Positions 32,694 to 41,230 of a stretch of DNA of 45,956 nucleotides are shown here, piece after piece (within the stretch, counting starts at the first letter, position 1; every line of letters begins with the position of its first letter). Location: the NCBI RefSeq assembly GCF_001644195.2, contig NZ_LWBL02000010.1, positions 1 to 45,956 of the forward strand. Reading direction: 5' to 3'. The notes beneath the pieces were generated by a model. That model saw only the letters and a list, made by a program, of their open reading frames with translations, did not search any database and was not told the DNA's origin. Origin of the DNA: Bacillus marinisedimentorum (lineage in GTDB: Bacteria; Bacillota; Bacilli; Bacillales; Bacillaceae_O). The position numbers were made by a program, and so were the translations under genes.

Positions 32694-33924
32694 CTATTTG
32701 GCTGCGGCATCTTCTGTTTCCAGTGAATCCCTCTTTTTGCCCAAAATTAAATGGACAAATCCATAAACTGACGAAAAGAGCAGCAAGCCCCCCGATAGAA
32801 TGTAAACAAGACGAACACCAATAAGATCAGTCAGTGCGCCAATTCCTAAGATGGAAAATATAAAGATAAACTGGACGAGCGCAGATCGTGCGGCAAGTAT
32901 TTTGGCAAGAGTGTTTTCATCGGTGCTGTTTTGAAACATTGTTTCCTGGGCAAGATCCCTCAGTTGATAAGACGGCCCCATCAGGATAACCAATAATAAA
33001 GCAACAAAGGGGTTTGAAAATAAAGCCATATAAGAACGTCAAGATGCCAAAAATGAATGAACCTACAAGCATGTAACCGGCCAAACGCCCTTGCATAACT
33101 TTCGAAAGGCGATAAATCAAAATTCCTCCCGCTATGGTTCCAAAATAATACCCGCCGTTAATGTAACCCCACCACGCTTCACCCTTACCGAGAGCTTGTT
33201 CTGCGTATGTTAGCGTAACGGCACCAATCCAAATCGTTCCCACCCATGCTTCCATTAAATCCATCATAATCAAAATCCGCAGTCCCTTATGTTTAAAGAG
33301 ATACTTCCATCCGATTGTCAAACGTTCCATCATTCCGGCAGTTTCCTTAATGTCAGGCGAGCTGTTTGTTTTGAATAGCAATAAACTGAAGACTGAAATC
33401 GCAAGGAAGAAAATCGTAATGATAAGAGTGAGTGGTATCCCGAGAAATGCCAGAATCACACCGCCAAACGTCCAGCCTGCAAATAAAAATGTCTGGTCAA
33501 CAGTTGAGATGAGACTGTTTGCTTTCACTCTTAATTTTGCAGGTATAACCACTTTGACCAGTGAGCTCTTGATTGGTACAAAAAATCCGTTAAAAAAAGA
33601 GATTAAACTCAACAGAATAAAAACTGCCGTCGTCATCACGCCAGTCAGCTTTTGAAGCAGCAAGAAAAACATTCCGATAAGCAAGACCACTTGCAGCAGC
33701 TGTGACAGTTTTAATATATCCCGAAGTTTATACCGGTCAGAAATTGACGGCAGCACGACATGACTCACCATGCGTGAAATGACGCTTACGAGCGTTACTG
33801 CCGCCGACAAGGCCGTAGAACCGGTTTCATTAAAAAGATGCAGGACCACAGCCATAGTATATAGGGCAAAACCAAGATTTGTTGAAGTTTGACTTACTAG
33901 AAGCGCATAAAAAGATTTGTTCAA
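32694..33924 (-). pseudogene. MFS transporter gene split by a frameshift
   Basis: TTG 33924 (AGAGGAGAC upstream) opens an MFS protein, MNKSFYALLVSQTSTNLGFA, with motif-A-like SDRYKLRD near residue 63. It runs to about FLYGF (codon 302), then the frame breaks. The rest, SNPFVALLLVILMGPSYQLR to DAAAK, is in another frame and joins if one T is removed from the T4 run (A4 at 33017-33020). The joined product would be about 410 residues with 12 membrane segments. Only one lesion is seen, so it may be recent or a read error. Substrate unknown. Confidence 0.75.
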
Positions 33925-33942
33925 TTTTTGTCTCCTCTTTGT

Positions 33943-34545
33943 TTACCGATAAGCGATGTTTCCGTCAATATGTACATTGAACTTAGGCCAGACTGAATTC
34001 CATTTTTTACGTGAAGTCCGTTTTGTATAGAGTTCGAGCCTCTCAGGACTCTCCATAAAAAATGGAGTCGGCTTAACGTCTAAGTTCACAGCATCCCTCA
34101 GTCCGTGCGGGGCCTCCAGCATTACTCAGTTATTGTCAGCACGTTTCACTCCAAGGGAAGTAGCGGTCTCCGGAAATTTTGAGATGGCATCGACTGAAGA
34201 CTTATAAGGCGGAAAGCCGTTAACCAAATGCATCCTTGCCTCATTTTTTACTGATCAGTGCTCACCCGGGTGAATCATTTCCAACCTCTTCTCAAGCTTC
34301 TTTTCTTGGGAACTTTTGATATTTGTTGGATCAAAGTAGATGACATCAATGTCAGGCAGTTTTGTTCTTTCCCCGAAACCATGCTGCATATCCCAAATTT
34401 TCGAACGGACAAATCCGGCACATATCCACCAATCGGATAATTCTAATTTTTTTGCAGCATACAACATATCCATCATCCACATATCATTCTCTATGAACCT
34501 AATTAAGTCTTGCTCACTTTTTATCGTCACTGTTTTACAGTCCAA
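33943..34545 (-). pseudogene. Nucleotidyltransferase-like gene (PF06042 type) with two in-frame TGA codons
   Basis: One 200-codon frame from ATG 34545 to TAA 33943, broken only by TGA at 34255-34257 and 34126-34128. The protein reads like the NTP_transf_6/DUF925 family: SDWWICAGFVRSKIWDMQHG, LPDIDVIYFDP (metal-binding acidic pair), then HPGEH-stop-SVKNEARMHL (homologues have Trp here), FPETATSLGV, ADNN-stop-VMLEAPHGL (Trp is plausible), VKPTPFFMESPERL and KKWNSVWPKF. Both stops would be TGG to TGA. It overlaps the upstream P-loop gene by 11 bp and was probably co-translated with it. Either recent decay or tolerated UGA read-through; the family's cellular role is unclear. Confidence 0.7.
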
Positions 34546-35095
34546 ACCGTACTTTAATAATTCTTGCAGTTTCTTCAGCTCTTAATTTTGTATTATCAAT
34601 TCTTAAATAGGTATCCCTTCGTATTTCCCCTTCTTCGGAATTCAACCTATATTTTAGCATGCTTGATTTCAATTCATTTTCAGACCACTCAACATCTCTT
34701 TTCGTTGGCTTCTGTTGTAACCTATGCCCGCTTTTGTTGCGCTTAAGCCTTTCCTGAAGACTGGCTTCAAGTTCCACCAGGTAAACCGTGCCGCCCTTTT
34801 CCTCAAAAGTGCTGCACAGCTTAGCTACATAATCCCAGTCTTCCTGCTGATCGAATGCCCATACGTATGTGAAAATCAAGCCATACAAACTGCTATTAGA
34901 AACAGCCTCAAAAATCTCTTGCCGGAACAGGTTAACAAGGCGTTTTCCTTCCGCGGTTCCATAACTGAAAAAGGGAGTGACAAATTCGATTGCCATGTGA
35001 TTATGAAAAAGTTTGAGCTCCGTCATTTTCTCCAGTTCTTCCCCGACAGTCATTTTCCCAACTGCCTGGGGACCGAACAACAGGACGAGTTTCAT
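34535..35095 (-). CDS. P-loop kinase-like AAA protein
   Basis: A 186-residue P-loop NTPase: MKLVLLFGPQAVGKMTVGEE holds Walker A (GPQAVGKMT), followed by LKLFHNHMAIEFVTPFF and a C-terminal helical part with conserved Arg/Lys. The layout is that of shikimate-kinase-like or nucleoside-kinase-like proteins common in Bacillus as 'AAA family ATPase'. ATG 35095 follows GGGGGAGAG. The downstream nucleotidyltransferase overlaps its end. Both lie after a Nudix gene (33 bp gap), so three nucleotide-handling genes form one operon. Confidence 0.8.
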   Translation of the reverse strand: MKLVLLFGPQAVGKMTVGEELEKMTELKLFHNHMAIEFVTPFFSYGTAEGKRLVNLFRQEIFEAVSNSSLYGLIFTYVWAFDQQEDWDYVAKLCSTFEEKGGTVYLVELEASLQERLKRNKSGHRLQQKPTKRDVEWSENELKSSMLKYRLNSEEGEIRRDTYLRIDNTKLRAEETARIIKVRFGL

Positions 35096-35128
35096 AGAGT
35101 CTCTCCCCCTTTCTTCAAAATTCTATTA

Positions 35129-35755
35129 TTAATCATTCATTCTTTCTTTGATTCGTTTGATCACCGTCTCGTAATATGAAACTGGATGGGGGACAAACTC
35201 ATCCCTGCCAGCCATTTTATCAATCGAAGCTTTGTTGCCATCCGTTTTATTTTCAAACCCCTCGATCCGGATAGCTTGCCTTTTTCCCGACCATAATTCC
35301 GCAAACTCGTTCAAATCAGCCTTCACCATGCCGGAGACTTCTTCCCGCTGCAGGATAAAGTCATCAAGAGAATGATCACTTTGATATAAGAAAACATTAG
35401 CCAGTTCTTTGTCTATGAAGTTCTTTTTCGTTACACAGTATTCAATGACCCCAAGCGGTATCAGCTCATGAAAAGATAGATCGATTCCGATTTCTTCTTC
35501 AATCTCCCTTACGCCGTCGCGGACGGTTTCATCAGCTGACAGATGACCTGCAGCCGTTATGTCCAACAGATTTGGGTAGTCCTTTTTCGTCTCGCTCCGG
35601 ATTTGCAGAAAAACGATGTCCCTGTCATTTTCCCTGCCGACAAACCAGCACTGGAACGCTTCATGCCAGTAGCCGATGCGGTGCACTTCCGTACGCGAGG
35701 CAACACCGATCTGATTTCGGTAACGGTCAAATATTTTCAACTGTTCTTGTTCCAT
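35129..35755 (-). CDS. Nudix hydrolase (IPP-isomerase-like branch)
   Basis: A 208-residue protein with a Nudix box at 70-91: GHLSADETVRDGVREIEEEI then G. One residue is missing between the first Glu and the REUxEE core compared with the canonical spacing, as in the Nudix branch resembling IPP isomerase. The N-terminal RTEVHRIGYWHEAFQCWFVG also fits that branch. Such enzymes hydrolyse nucleoside diphosphate-linked compounds. ATG 35755 follows CAGGAGAACG. First gene of the likely Nudix-kinase-nucleotidyltransferase operon. Substrate unknown. Confidence 0.88.
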   Translation of the reverse strand: MEQEQLKIFDRYRNQIGVASRTEVHRIGYWHEAFQCWFVGRENDRDIVFLQIRSETKKDYPNLLDITAAGHLSADETVRDGVREIEEEIGIDLSFHELIPLGVIEYCVTKKNFIDKELANVFLYQSDHSLDDFILQREEVSGMVKADLNEFAELWSGKRQAIRIEGFENKTDGNKASIDKMAGRDEFVPHPVSYYETVIKRIKERMND

Positions 35756-35854
35756 ATCGTTCTCCTGACTTTTAAATAATTTTTTTCAATTCTCTTTGAA
35801 GATATGACTCAGCTCAATCCACACTCTTGCAAGGTTGGCTTGTTGATTGTCTTT

Positions 35855-35959
35855 TCAGCTAATCTCAGTATCCAGCTTATCTTCATATGACTCAGCCGGC
35901 TGGCCGGAATTGCTTACCGGGATATAGCTCGTTCTTGCCCAAGGCAGTTTACTGTTCAT
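35855..35959 (-). CDS. Possible 34-aa protein coupled to the upstream gene
   Basis: ATG 35959 to TGA 35855 encodes MNSKLPWARTSYIPVSNSGQ and a polar acidic end, 34 residues. It overlaps the stop of the 74-aa membrane protein, and GCGGGGTG lies 4 nt before the ATG, suggesting translational coupling. No family recognised. Coding is plausible but unproven. Confidence 0.35.
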   Translation of the reverse strand: MNSKLPWARTSYIPVSNSGQPAESYEDKLDTEIS

Positions 35960-36173
35960 TGCACCCCGCTTTTTCAGACTTTTTCATTTGACTAAATCTT
36001 GTACTTAAAAAAACCATAAACCCGCCTGCCAGAAATGCAAGAAAATAGAAAGGTTCTATACCGAGATCTACTCCTTTCGGTACCGACCGTTCAAACGAAA
36101 CCGCAAAAAGTAATGCTCCAGTAATGACGCCTAATCCGGTAATGAAAAGACTCCACTTTAATAATCGTTTCAC
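35949..36173 (-). CDS. Small two-helix membrane protein (74 aa)
   Basis: A 74-residue protein with two membrane segments (LLKWSLFITGLGVITGALLF and FYFLAFLAGGFMVFLSTRF) separated by a short loop, and a basic, Lys-rich C-terminus. GTG 36173 is the likely start: GGGGAGGG ends 4 nt before it; ATG 36191 adds 6 residues that include that site. Family not recognised. The small frame at 35959 overlaps its end. Confidence 0.6.
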   Translation of the reverse strand: MKRLLKWSLFITGLGVITGALLFAVSFERSVPKGVDLGIEPFYFLAFLAGGFMVFLSTRFSQMKKSEKAGCNEQ

Positions 36174-36268
36174 CGTACCCTCCCCTGACATATTTCCATG
36201 CAGTAAATTCCTTACGTATTTTCTATTTCTTTCCTGGCTGCTGTTTCTCCTTTTTTTAAATAAAAGGC

Positions 36269-37265
36269 TCTGTTAAATAACTCTGTTGATATTTGAACAA
36301 AGCGAACAACCGTTCTATAATTAGATAAAATAATTAGAACGGGTGAATGCGAATGGCTTTGGTTGAAATAATCAATGAAATTAATAAACTAAGTGAAGCA
36401 GACCAATATCGTCTAAAAGAGTTTTTTTTTACAGAATCTCCGAACGTGAAAGCCCACTCCTTTAGGTGTGGGATGGGAGTGAGGTCAAATACGGAGTACC
36501 CCTTATAAACCGAAGGTTTGGGGTGCTTCAAGTATTTGAAAATCCTGGATTTCTTTTTTGTGAATCGGTGCAGTTTATTATGTGAACTGATACAATTTTT
36601 ATATGAATGAATATAGAAGAACCAAAACAACCGTTTCATTATTAAATTATCATTTTTTTCTGTCCTCGTTATAGAAGAAAGATTTTTCAACGGACAGATG
36701 TAGAAAAGCGGTTCAAAGAATTGGTGCTGGAAGTATGCGATGAATTTGGAAATAAAAATTGTAGCTATTGAGTGTGATAAAGATCATACGCATATGTTTC
36801 TTAATGTACTGCCTAAATTAAGTCCTTCGGACATTATGGCAAACATCAAAGGCTACACTTCAAAAATACTAAGAGAGGAATTTGCACATCTGCAACATTT
36901 GCCGAGTCTTTGGACACGTTCCTACTTTGTATCTACCGCTGGGAATGTATCAAGCGAAACCATTAAGTGTTAGGATTAGAACATTATCTCTTCATATCAG
37001 ATGGCAAGGAACGAGTTAAAGGGCTTTATCACATCCAAAATGCAAATAATTATCACAGTCGTCTTAAAGGCTGGATTGACCGTTTTAATGGTGTGGCAAC
37101 TATATACCTCGACCATTATTTGAGTTGGTTTCAATAGATATTATTAAACATCGGAATGATAATACAACTGTAAGTAAAATGGTGGTTGATGGCTGCCCGT
37201 TCTCAATAAATACTACTTATGATAAGCTCAGATTAGCAGATTGTCGTTTTGAACTCGATTATTAA
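36269..37265 (+). mobile_element. IS1595-family insertion sequence remnant, interrupted and truncated
   Basis: The left part begins near GGCTCTGTTAAATA (36269), typical of an IS end, followed by a start MALVEIINEINKLSEADQYR (ATG 36354) of an IS1595-type transposase. The frame is cut at about 36432 by an IS200-like element. The transposase C-terminus resumes as SDGKERVKGLYHIQNANNYH and LKGWIDRFNGVATIYLDHYL, then after a stop and frameshift IIKHRNDNTTVSKMVVDG to TAA 37265. About 200 central residues are missing and no right inverted repeat is seen. Non-functional. Confidence 0.75.
36433..36985 (+). mobile_element. IS200/IS605-type element remnant with decayed tnpA
   Basis: Inserted after TTAC (36429-36432), the target type of IS608-like elements. 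A subterminal hairpin (CCCACTCCTTTAGGTGTGGG, about 36448-36467) precedes tnpA: ATG 36603, MNEYRRTKTTVSLLNYHFF, then RYRRKIFQRTDVEKRFKELV, then IVAIECDKDHTHMF holding the HUH-type HTH pair. Two single-base shifts (at a T7 run near 36657 and in AAATAAAAA near 36750) break the frame. The codon where the catalytic Tyr is expected (after TIKC) is TAG at 36971-36973. No tnpB is present. Right border not resolved. Confidence 0.75.
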
Positions 37266-37295
37266 AATAACCAAGGCTTGAAGTAGGATGATTTT

Positions 37296-37814
37296 ATGAC
37301 CAATAATAGGAAAGCCCAATTAGAAAAGTTACTGAAGAAAAATAAAGTGAAACAAGCTAAGAGACAGCTTATTGATGACTTAATAAAGTACCATGATATA
37401 GATATTTCGGATAAGGAATTTGTGGATTATCAAACATCACAGGAAGTGCATAAAAGGGTTTATGAGCGAATTAGAACTGATGAAATCAATTCTTTCAAAT
37501 TCCCCTATGACGAAAAAACACTCAAGTCTAAGATTGAACTTATCTTTGATTATTATAAGAATTATGGAGAAGAAATAGTTTTGTTTTATCCTTCTACATC
37601 TACATTCAGATTTTACTTTAGGAGCAGTAATCAACTCTACCTTGATTATCCTCTTGCCACAACACTACGATTATCTGAAAGTAAAGATATTATTATGAAC
37701 CTGATGTTAGAAATGCATGATGATTTGGTTGTTGTTTCCGAAGAATTTAATTTTGGATTTGTTCTAAGTGAAGATGAATATTCATATGTAACAATCGAAT
37801 ATTGGGGGAAATAG
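37296..37814 (+). CDS. AT-rich orphan gene next to the IS remnants
   Basis: A 172-residue hydrophilic protein with no membrane segment or recognised motif. The N-terminus is Lys-rich and helical (QLEKLLKKNKVKQAKRQLID); the C-terminal half is aromatic and acidic (LVVVSEEFNFGFVLSEDEYS). A+T content is clearly higher than in most of the window, and the gene follows directly on the IS1595 remnant, so acquisition by transfer is likely. The acidic, aromatic C-terminus recalls small immunity-type proteins of toxin systems, but no toxin gene is beside it. ATG 37296 has a weak upstream site (AGTAGGATGA). Ends in a terminator. Confidence 0.6.
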   Translation: MTNNRKAQLEKLLKKNKVKQAKRQLIDDLIKYHDIDISDKEFVDYQTSQEVHKRVYERIRTDEINSFKFPYDEKTLKSKIELIFDYYKNYGEEIVLFYPSTSTFRFYFRSSNQLYLDYPLATTLRLSESKDIIMNLMLEMHDDLVVVSEEFNFGFVLSEDEYSYVTIEYWGK

Positions 37815-37816
37815 AA

Positions 37817-37848
37817 AAAGGACCATAAAATCAGGTCCTTTCTTTTAT
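37817..37848 (+). terminator. Terminator of the orphan gene
   Basis: AAAGGACC at 37817-37824 pairs with GGTCCTTT at 37834-37841, followed by CTTTTATTT. The next 290 bp to the coat protein gene are AT-rich and show nothing I can name. Confidence 0.8.
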
Positions 37849-38135
37849 TTCAGAAAATCAACATCATTATTTAAAGAGCCAAATAAAAATACGGAAAACT
37901 TTCCCGGGGAATCTTCCTTTAAAAAATGCTTTTTTTTTAACGTGAATTGGAAACTACACTAAAGAAGAGAGGTATCATTTCCTTTTCACCACTGCAAGCT
38001 TGCCAGGCACGGATTAATTGCTATATAAAACCAAATCCGACATAAATCCAAACAAGCCCAAATTAGGCAAGGCAAGCTCCCATAGGCCCCTTTCCTGAAT
38101 ATTGTGTGAAGGACTATTAATCGGGAGGAATAAAA

Positions 38136-38641
38136 ATGCAACATCAAAATCCGTCAACACACTATCTTGCCTGGCATGAAACATTAGAAATCCATGAGTT
38201 GGTGGCTTTCCAATCAATCGGGCTCATGAAACTGAAAAAGGCATATCCCAAAGTTACAGACCCACACTAAAAAGTCTGTATAAGAAAGCGATAAAAGGCT
38301 TAAGCAAAAACCTGCAGGATCTTCTCTCTTTTTATCCGATGGCGCCTCATCCGGGCCACAGCAGCAATTACCGTGATGGGGATCTTCCGTTTTATGCTGG
38401 TGATGTTTTGGCCCTCTTCAAAACAGGGGTAAGAAACTATGCAATCGCCATTACCGAAACAGCAACCCCTGCACTAAGAGCCGTTTTAAAAAAACATTTG
38501 AACAATGCGGTTGATATGCACGCAGCGATCTACTCTTATATGTACCAGAACGGCTATTATCCTTCTTATGATTTAAATAAGCTATTGAAAAATGACGTTA
38601 ACCTTGCTAATAAAGCACTTGATGAAAAGATGGGCCAGTAA
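38136..38641 (+). pseudogene. CotF-like spore coat protein gene with a frameshift
   Basis: ATG 38136 (GGGAGGAA upstream) opens [20 protein letters not shown] and [16 protein letters not shown], then stops at 38268-38270. The reading continues in another frame as [31 protein letters not shown] and on to DEKMGQ-stop (38639-38641). One lost base in CCACACTAAAA restores a roughly 168-residue CotF-type coat protein with the usual His-rich four-helix layout. The remainder is intact, so the lesion is recent or a read error. The protein would be part of the spore coat, supporting a spore-forming host. Confidence 0.75.
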
Positions 38642-38770
38642 GTGAAACTCGCCGACTGGCGGCCCTTTAGGCGAAGACAGAGATGCAGCTGATTTTGTTT
38701 ATATTCTTTAAATTGGCCACTGCGTTAACATATTTCCTTGATGACAATTTATATTCCTATACGGAAAAAA

Positions 38771-38807
38771 GATCCAGAAGCCGAGTGAGCGCTATACTTT
38801 CTGGATC
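38771..38807 (-). terminator. Terminator of the VOC gene
   Basis: GATCCAGAA at 38771-38779 pairs perfectly with TTCTGGATC at 38799-38807; A-run 38765-38770 gives TTTTTT on the minus strand. It lies 22 bp after the VOC stop codon. Confidence 0.85.
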
Positions 38808-38828
38808 TTCCCTTTATAATATGTAAAT

Positions 38829-39191
38829 CTATTCATCTTTTCCTTGCTCCTGGACAAACCCCAATTCATTCCCCGCAATATCTTTAATCGTGAATTTCCT
38901 GGTACCGTACGGCGTATCAAATAACTCTTCTACCACTTCTGCCCTGTCCTTTAGCCGCTGCCATAGGGCATCTGTATCTTCCACGGTAAAATTGAACCGC
39001 CCATGTGAAGGCGTATTTAAATCTTCCATAACTGCAAAAATTGCGCCATTTTCAGATTCAAAATGGGCATAATTCGGTTTTTCCGGAGGCCATGTGCCTG
39101 TAACCTTGAACCCCAGAACATCTGTGTACCAGTCAATCGCTTCGTCTAAGTTACGCACATTTGCCCGGACATGCATCAATCTCGTTTTCAT
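38829..39191 (-). CDS. VOC-family (glyoxalase/bleomycin-resistance-like) protein
   Basis: A 120-residue protein with two beta-alpha-beta-beta-beta halves: MKTRLMHVRANVRNLDEAID then WYTDVLGFKVTGTWPPEKPN (first half) and GRFNFTVEDTDALWQRLKDR (second half). The metal ligands H7 and the C-terminal E of GNELGF resemble glyoxalase-like proteins. Members act as metal-dependent isomerases, dioxygenases or drug binders. ATG 39191 follows AAAAGGGGGC. Single gene with its own terminator. Substrate unknown. Confidence 0.87.
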   Translation of the reverse strand: MKTRLMHVRANVRNLDEAIDWYTDVLGFKVTGTWPPEKPNYAHFESENGAIFAVMEDLNTPSHGRFNFTVEDTDALWQRLKDRAEVVEELFDTPYGTRKFTIKDIAGNELGFVQEQGKDE

Positions 39192-39277
39192 TTGATTGCC
39201 CCCTTTTCCTTATACGTAAAGTATACACAATCATACAGGTGCTGACTTCATCATTTTCAAGACTTAGAGGCTGGAAA

Positions 39278-39586
39278 TCAATAATCATTCATAATCTTTT
39301 TATGTAACAGGATGCGTTTATGAACCCCCACTTTCCCTCTAGGATCCTCTATCTTTTCACTTAACGATGCCAGATCACGGTCGGCCTGGCGCTCTGATTC
39401 AAATAAGTAGTGATGTGCCGTTGATATCGCATATTCCATTTCGACGAGCATACTCGCTGCAAACATGTACTTTTCCCAGTAATCCTGGGCTGAAATATAG
39501 CCGTATAAATACTTTTTCCGGTATCGGAAAATCGTTTGCTTATAAACTTTCAGCAGCTGCCGTCTCTGTTTCTCAATACCAGCCAT
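39278..39586 (-). CDS. Small helical hypothetical protein (102 aa)
   Basis: A 102-residue, charged, mostly helical protein with several aromatic residues (KQTIFRYRKKYLYGYISAQD) and no membrane segment. ATG 39586 follows AAAAAGGAG, a strong site. Family not recognised. It stands alone: a structured element lies upstream and the VOC gene downstream on the same strand, 86 bp away, so weak co-transcription with the VOC gene is possible. Confidence 0.65.
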   Translation of the reverse strand: MAGIEKQRRQLLKVYKQTIFRYRKKYLYGYISAQDYWEKYMFAASMLVEMEYAISTAHHYLFESERQADRDLASLSEKIEDPRGKVGVHKRILLHKKIMNDY

Positions 39587-39777
39587 TTTTTAGCTCCTTT
39601 TTCAAATATATTTCAGCTTAGAATATGAGGAGCATTTTACCTGTGTTGGATATCATTATCAATAAAGGGATGGGAAATAGGGGCGAACTTCCCGATTAAA
39701 GGAAGTGCAGACAACCAAAACGGACTGTTTATGAGAAGAAAATACCACGCCTTTCTAAGCATTCCGGAACAAAATCG

Positions 39778-39895
39778 CAAGGCGCCCGCTTAGCAGCGTA
39801 CGCATAAGCGGGGGTACCTGCAGGAAGGTGACTTTCCTTCCGAAGGGGATTACCGCTTATGACGGTAGCCGCTGGCTCCTGGAGCTGGATGACTC
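39778..39895. repeat. Structured multi-hairpin element, possible dispersed repeat or RNA
   Basis: Three nested-in-order hairpins: CCCGCTTA 39785-39792 with TAAGCGGG 39805-39812; GGAAGG 39823-39828 with CCTTCC 39836-39841; TACCG with CGGTA in 39851-39867; then GCTCCTGGAGC. GC-rich island in an AT-rich 380-bp gap (39587-39966). The form resembles dispersed structured repeats of Bacillaceae, but I cannot match it to a named family. It could be a mobile-type repeat or an RNA. Confidence 0.5.
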
Positions 39896-39944
39896 CCTTC
39901 TCGCTTTATATCCACACCACAAAAAATTTATAATTTCCTTAACC

Positions 39945-39977
39945 ACAAAAAAAAAGCAATTTTTTCTCAAAATTGCT
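39945..39977 (-). terminator. Terminator of the doeA-type operon
   Basis: On the minus strand AGCAATTTT (39977-39969) and AAAATTGCT (39963-39955) form a 9-bp stem overlapping the M20 stop codon, followed by eight or more T. Confidence 0.85.
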
Positions 39978-41202
39978 CTTTCCTCATCTTACTTCCTTGA
40001 TGGTTTTCCATTTGGAGCAGCCTGTGTGCCGCCGCTGCCAAAATCGCCGTTCCAATCGGAAGACATGATTCATCAATATCAAAAACGGGGGTATGGAGAT
40101 CTCTGTTCACTCCATCCGGTAACGAACAGCCAAGAAAAAACATGGCCCCTGGTATCTTCTCTGTCATGAATCCGAAATCTTCACCGCCAAGCCCGAACGG
40201 ACCATATTCGACTTTTAAGTCGGGATAAACCCGGTTAGCAGCTTTCACAATCTCCTTGTTGACAGCCGGATGATTATTCAGTGCCGGCTCCCCTCTTTCA
40301 AGCATAAATTCAAAACGCCCCCCTAACGCTTCCACCATTTTAAAAACAGCCTTCACCTCAGATACGAGCTGCTCCCTTGCCTGTGGTGTATAGGACCGCA
40401 TTGTGCCGGTAATCGAGACCTCATCAGGGATGACATTGCTTGCCGTGCCGGTGTGTATTTTCCCAATACTCATGACGGCCGTTTCCAGCGGCGATATCCG
40501 GCGGTTGATGATTCCGTAAAGGACTGGCAGCACGGTTGACAGCATCCAAATCGGGTCCTTTGCAAAGTGAGGATAGCCCGCATGACCGCCGGTGCCGAAA
40601 ATTTTCGCTTCAAACACATCGATATTGGCCATGCTGAAATGATCGTTCACCTGGATCGTGCCTGGCGGCTGCCACGGGCAAACATGGAGGGCTGCCGCAA
40701 AGTCCACACCCTCCAACACGCCTTCTTCAATCATGCGCGGAGCCCCTGATTTGCCTTCCTGATCTGTATCCTCCTCCGCCGGCTGGAAAATAAGTTTGAC
40801 GGTGCCGTTAAAGCGATTGTTATTCTTATCTTCAACAAGCAGGGACGCGGCACCCAGTAACATGGCGGTATGGGCATCATGGCCGCAGGCATGCATGACA
40901 CCGTCTTTCACCGACCGGTAATCGTGAAACCCGGCTTCCATGATCGGCAGGGCATCCATATCGGCACGGAGAGCGACTGTTGGCCCTTCCCCTGATGAAA
41001 TTATCGCAGCCACACCTGTCCCGGCAATCCCTGACTGAATTGAATCGACACCGATCTTTTTCAACTTGTCCGCGATGAAACGCGATGTTTCAACTTCCTT
41101 GAAACTCAGCTCAGGATTGGCGTGAATATTTCTCCTCCAGCTGACAAGTGATTCATAAAGCCTGTCAGCCCTCTCTGCCAGTTCATGCCTGCTGCCGGTC
41201 AC
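39967..41202 (-). CDS. M20D-family amidohydrolase (N-acyl amino acid deacylase type)
   Basis: A 411-residue protein; GTG 41202 is chosen (AAAAGGAGGGA upstream). Typical M20D motifs: RRNIHANPELSFKEVETSRF, ALRADMDALPI, HACGHDAHTAMLLGAA, then QPAEE and GGEDFGFM, carrying the His/Asp/Glu metal ligands. The dimerisation lid domain is present (about 185-300). Such enzymes remove acyl groups from N-acyl amino acids. It is the last gene of the DoeA-like operon, 28 bp after the PLP gene, so a natural guess is deacetylation of the N-acetyl-diaminobutyrate released by ectoine ring opening, the job usually done by DoeB. Confidence 0.88.
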   Translation of the reverse strand: MTGSRHELAERADRLYESLVSWRRNIHANPELSFKEVETSRFIADKLKKIGVDSIQSGIAGTGVAAIISSGEGPTVALRADMDALPIMEAGFHDYRSVKDGVMHACGHDAHTAMLLGAASLLVEDKNNNRFNGTVKLIFQPAEEDTDQEGKSGAPRMIEEGVLEGVDFAAALHVCPWQPPGTIQVNDHFSMANIDVFEAKIFGTGGHAGYPHFAKDPIWMLSTVLPVLYGIINRRISPLETAVMSIGKIHTGTASNVIPDEVSITGTMRSYTPQAREQLVSEVKAVFKMVEALGGRFEFMLERGEPALNNHPAVNKEIVKAANRVYPDLKVEYGPFGLGGEDFGFMTEKIPGAMFFLGCSLPDGVNRDLHTPVFDIDESCLPIGTAILAAAAHRLLQMENHQGSKMRKEQF

Positions 41203-41230
41203 GCGGCTCCCTCCTTTTTCGGGCAATTCC

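Noticed and set aside
36334-36690. A 118-aa minus-strand frame across the IS junction
   Set aside because: It crosses the IS1595/IS200 border and has no sensible start; the plus strand explains the sequence better.
39828-40169. A 113-aa plus-strand frame beginning in the multi-hairpin element
   Set aside because: It runs antisense into the M20 gene and across its terminator; no ribosome binding site.
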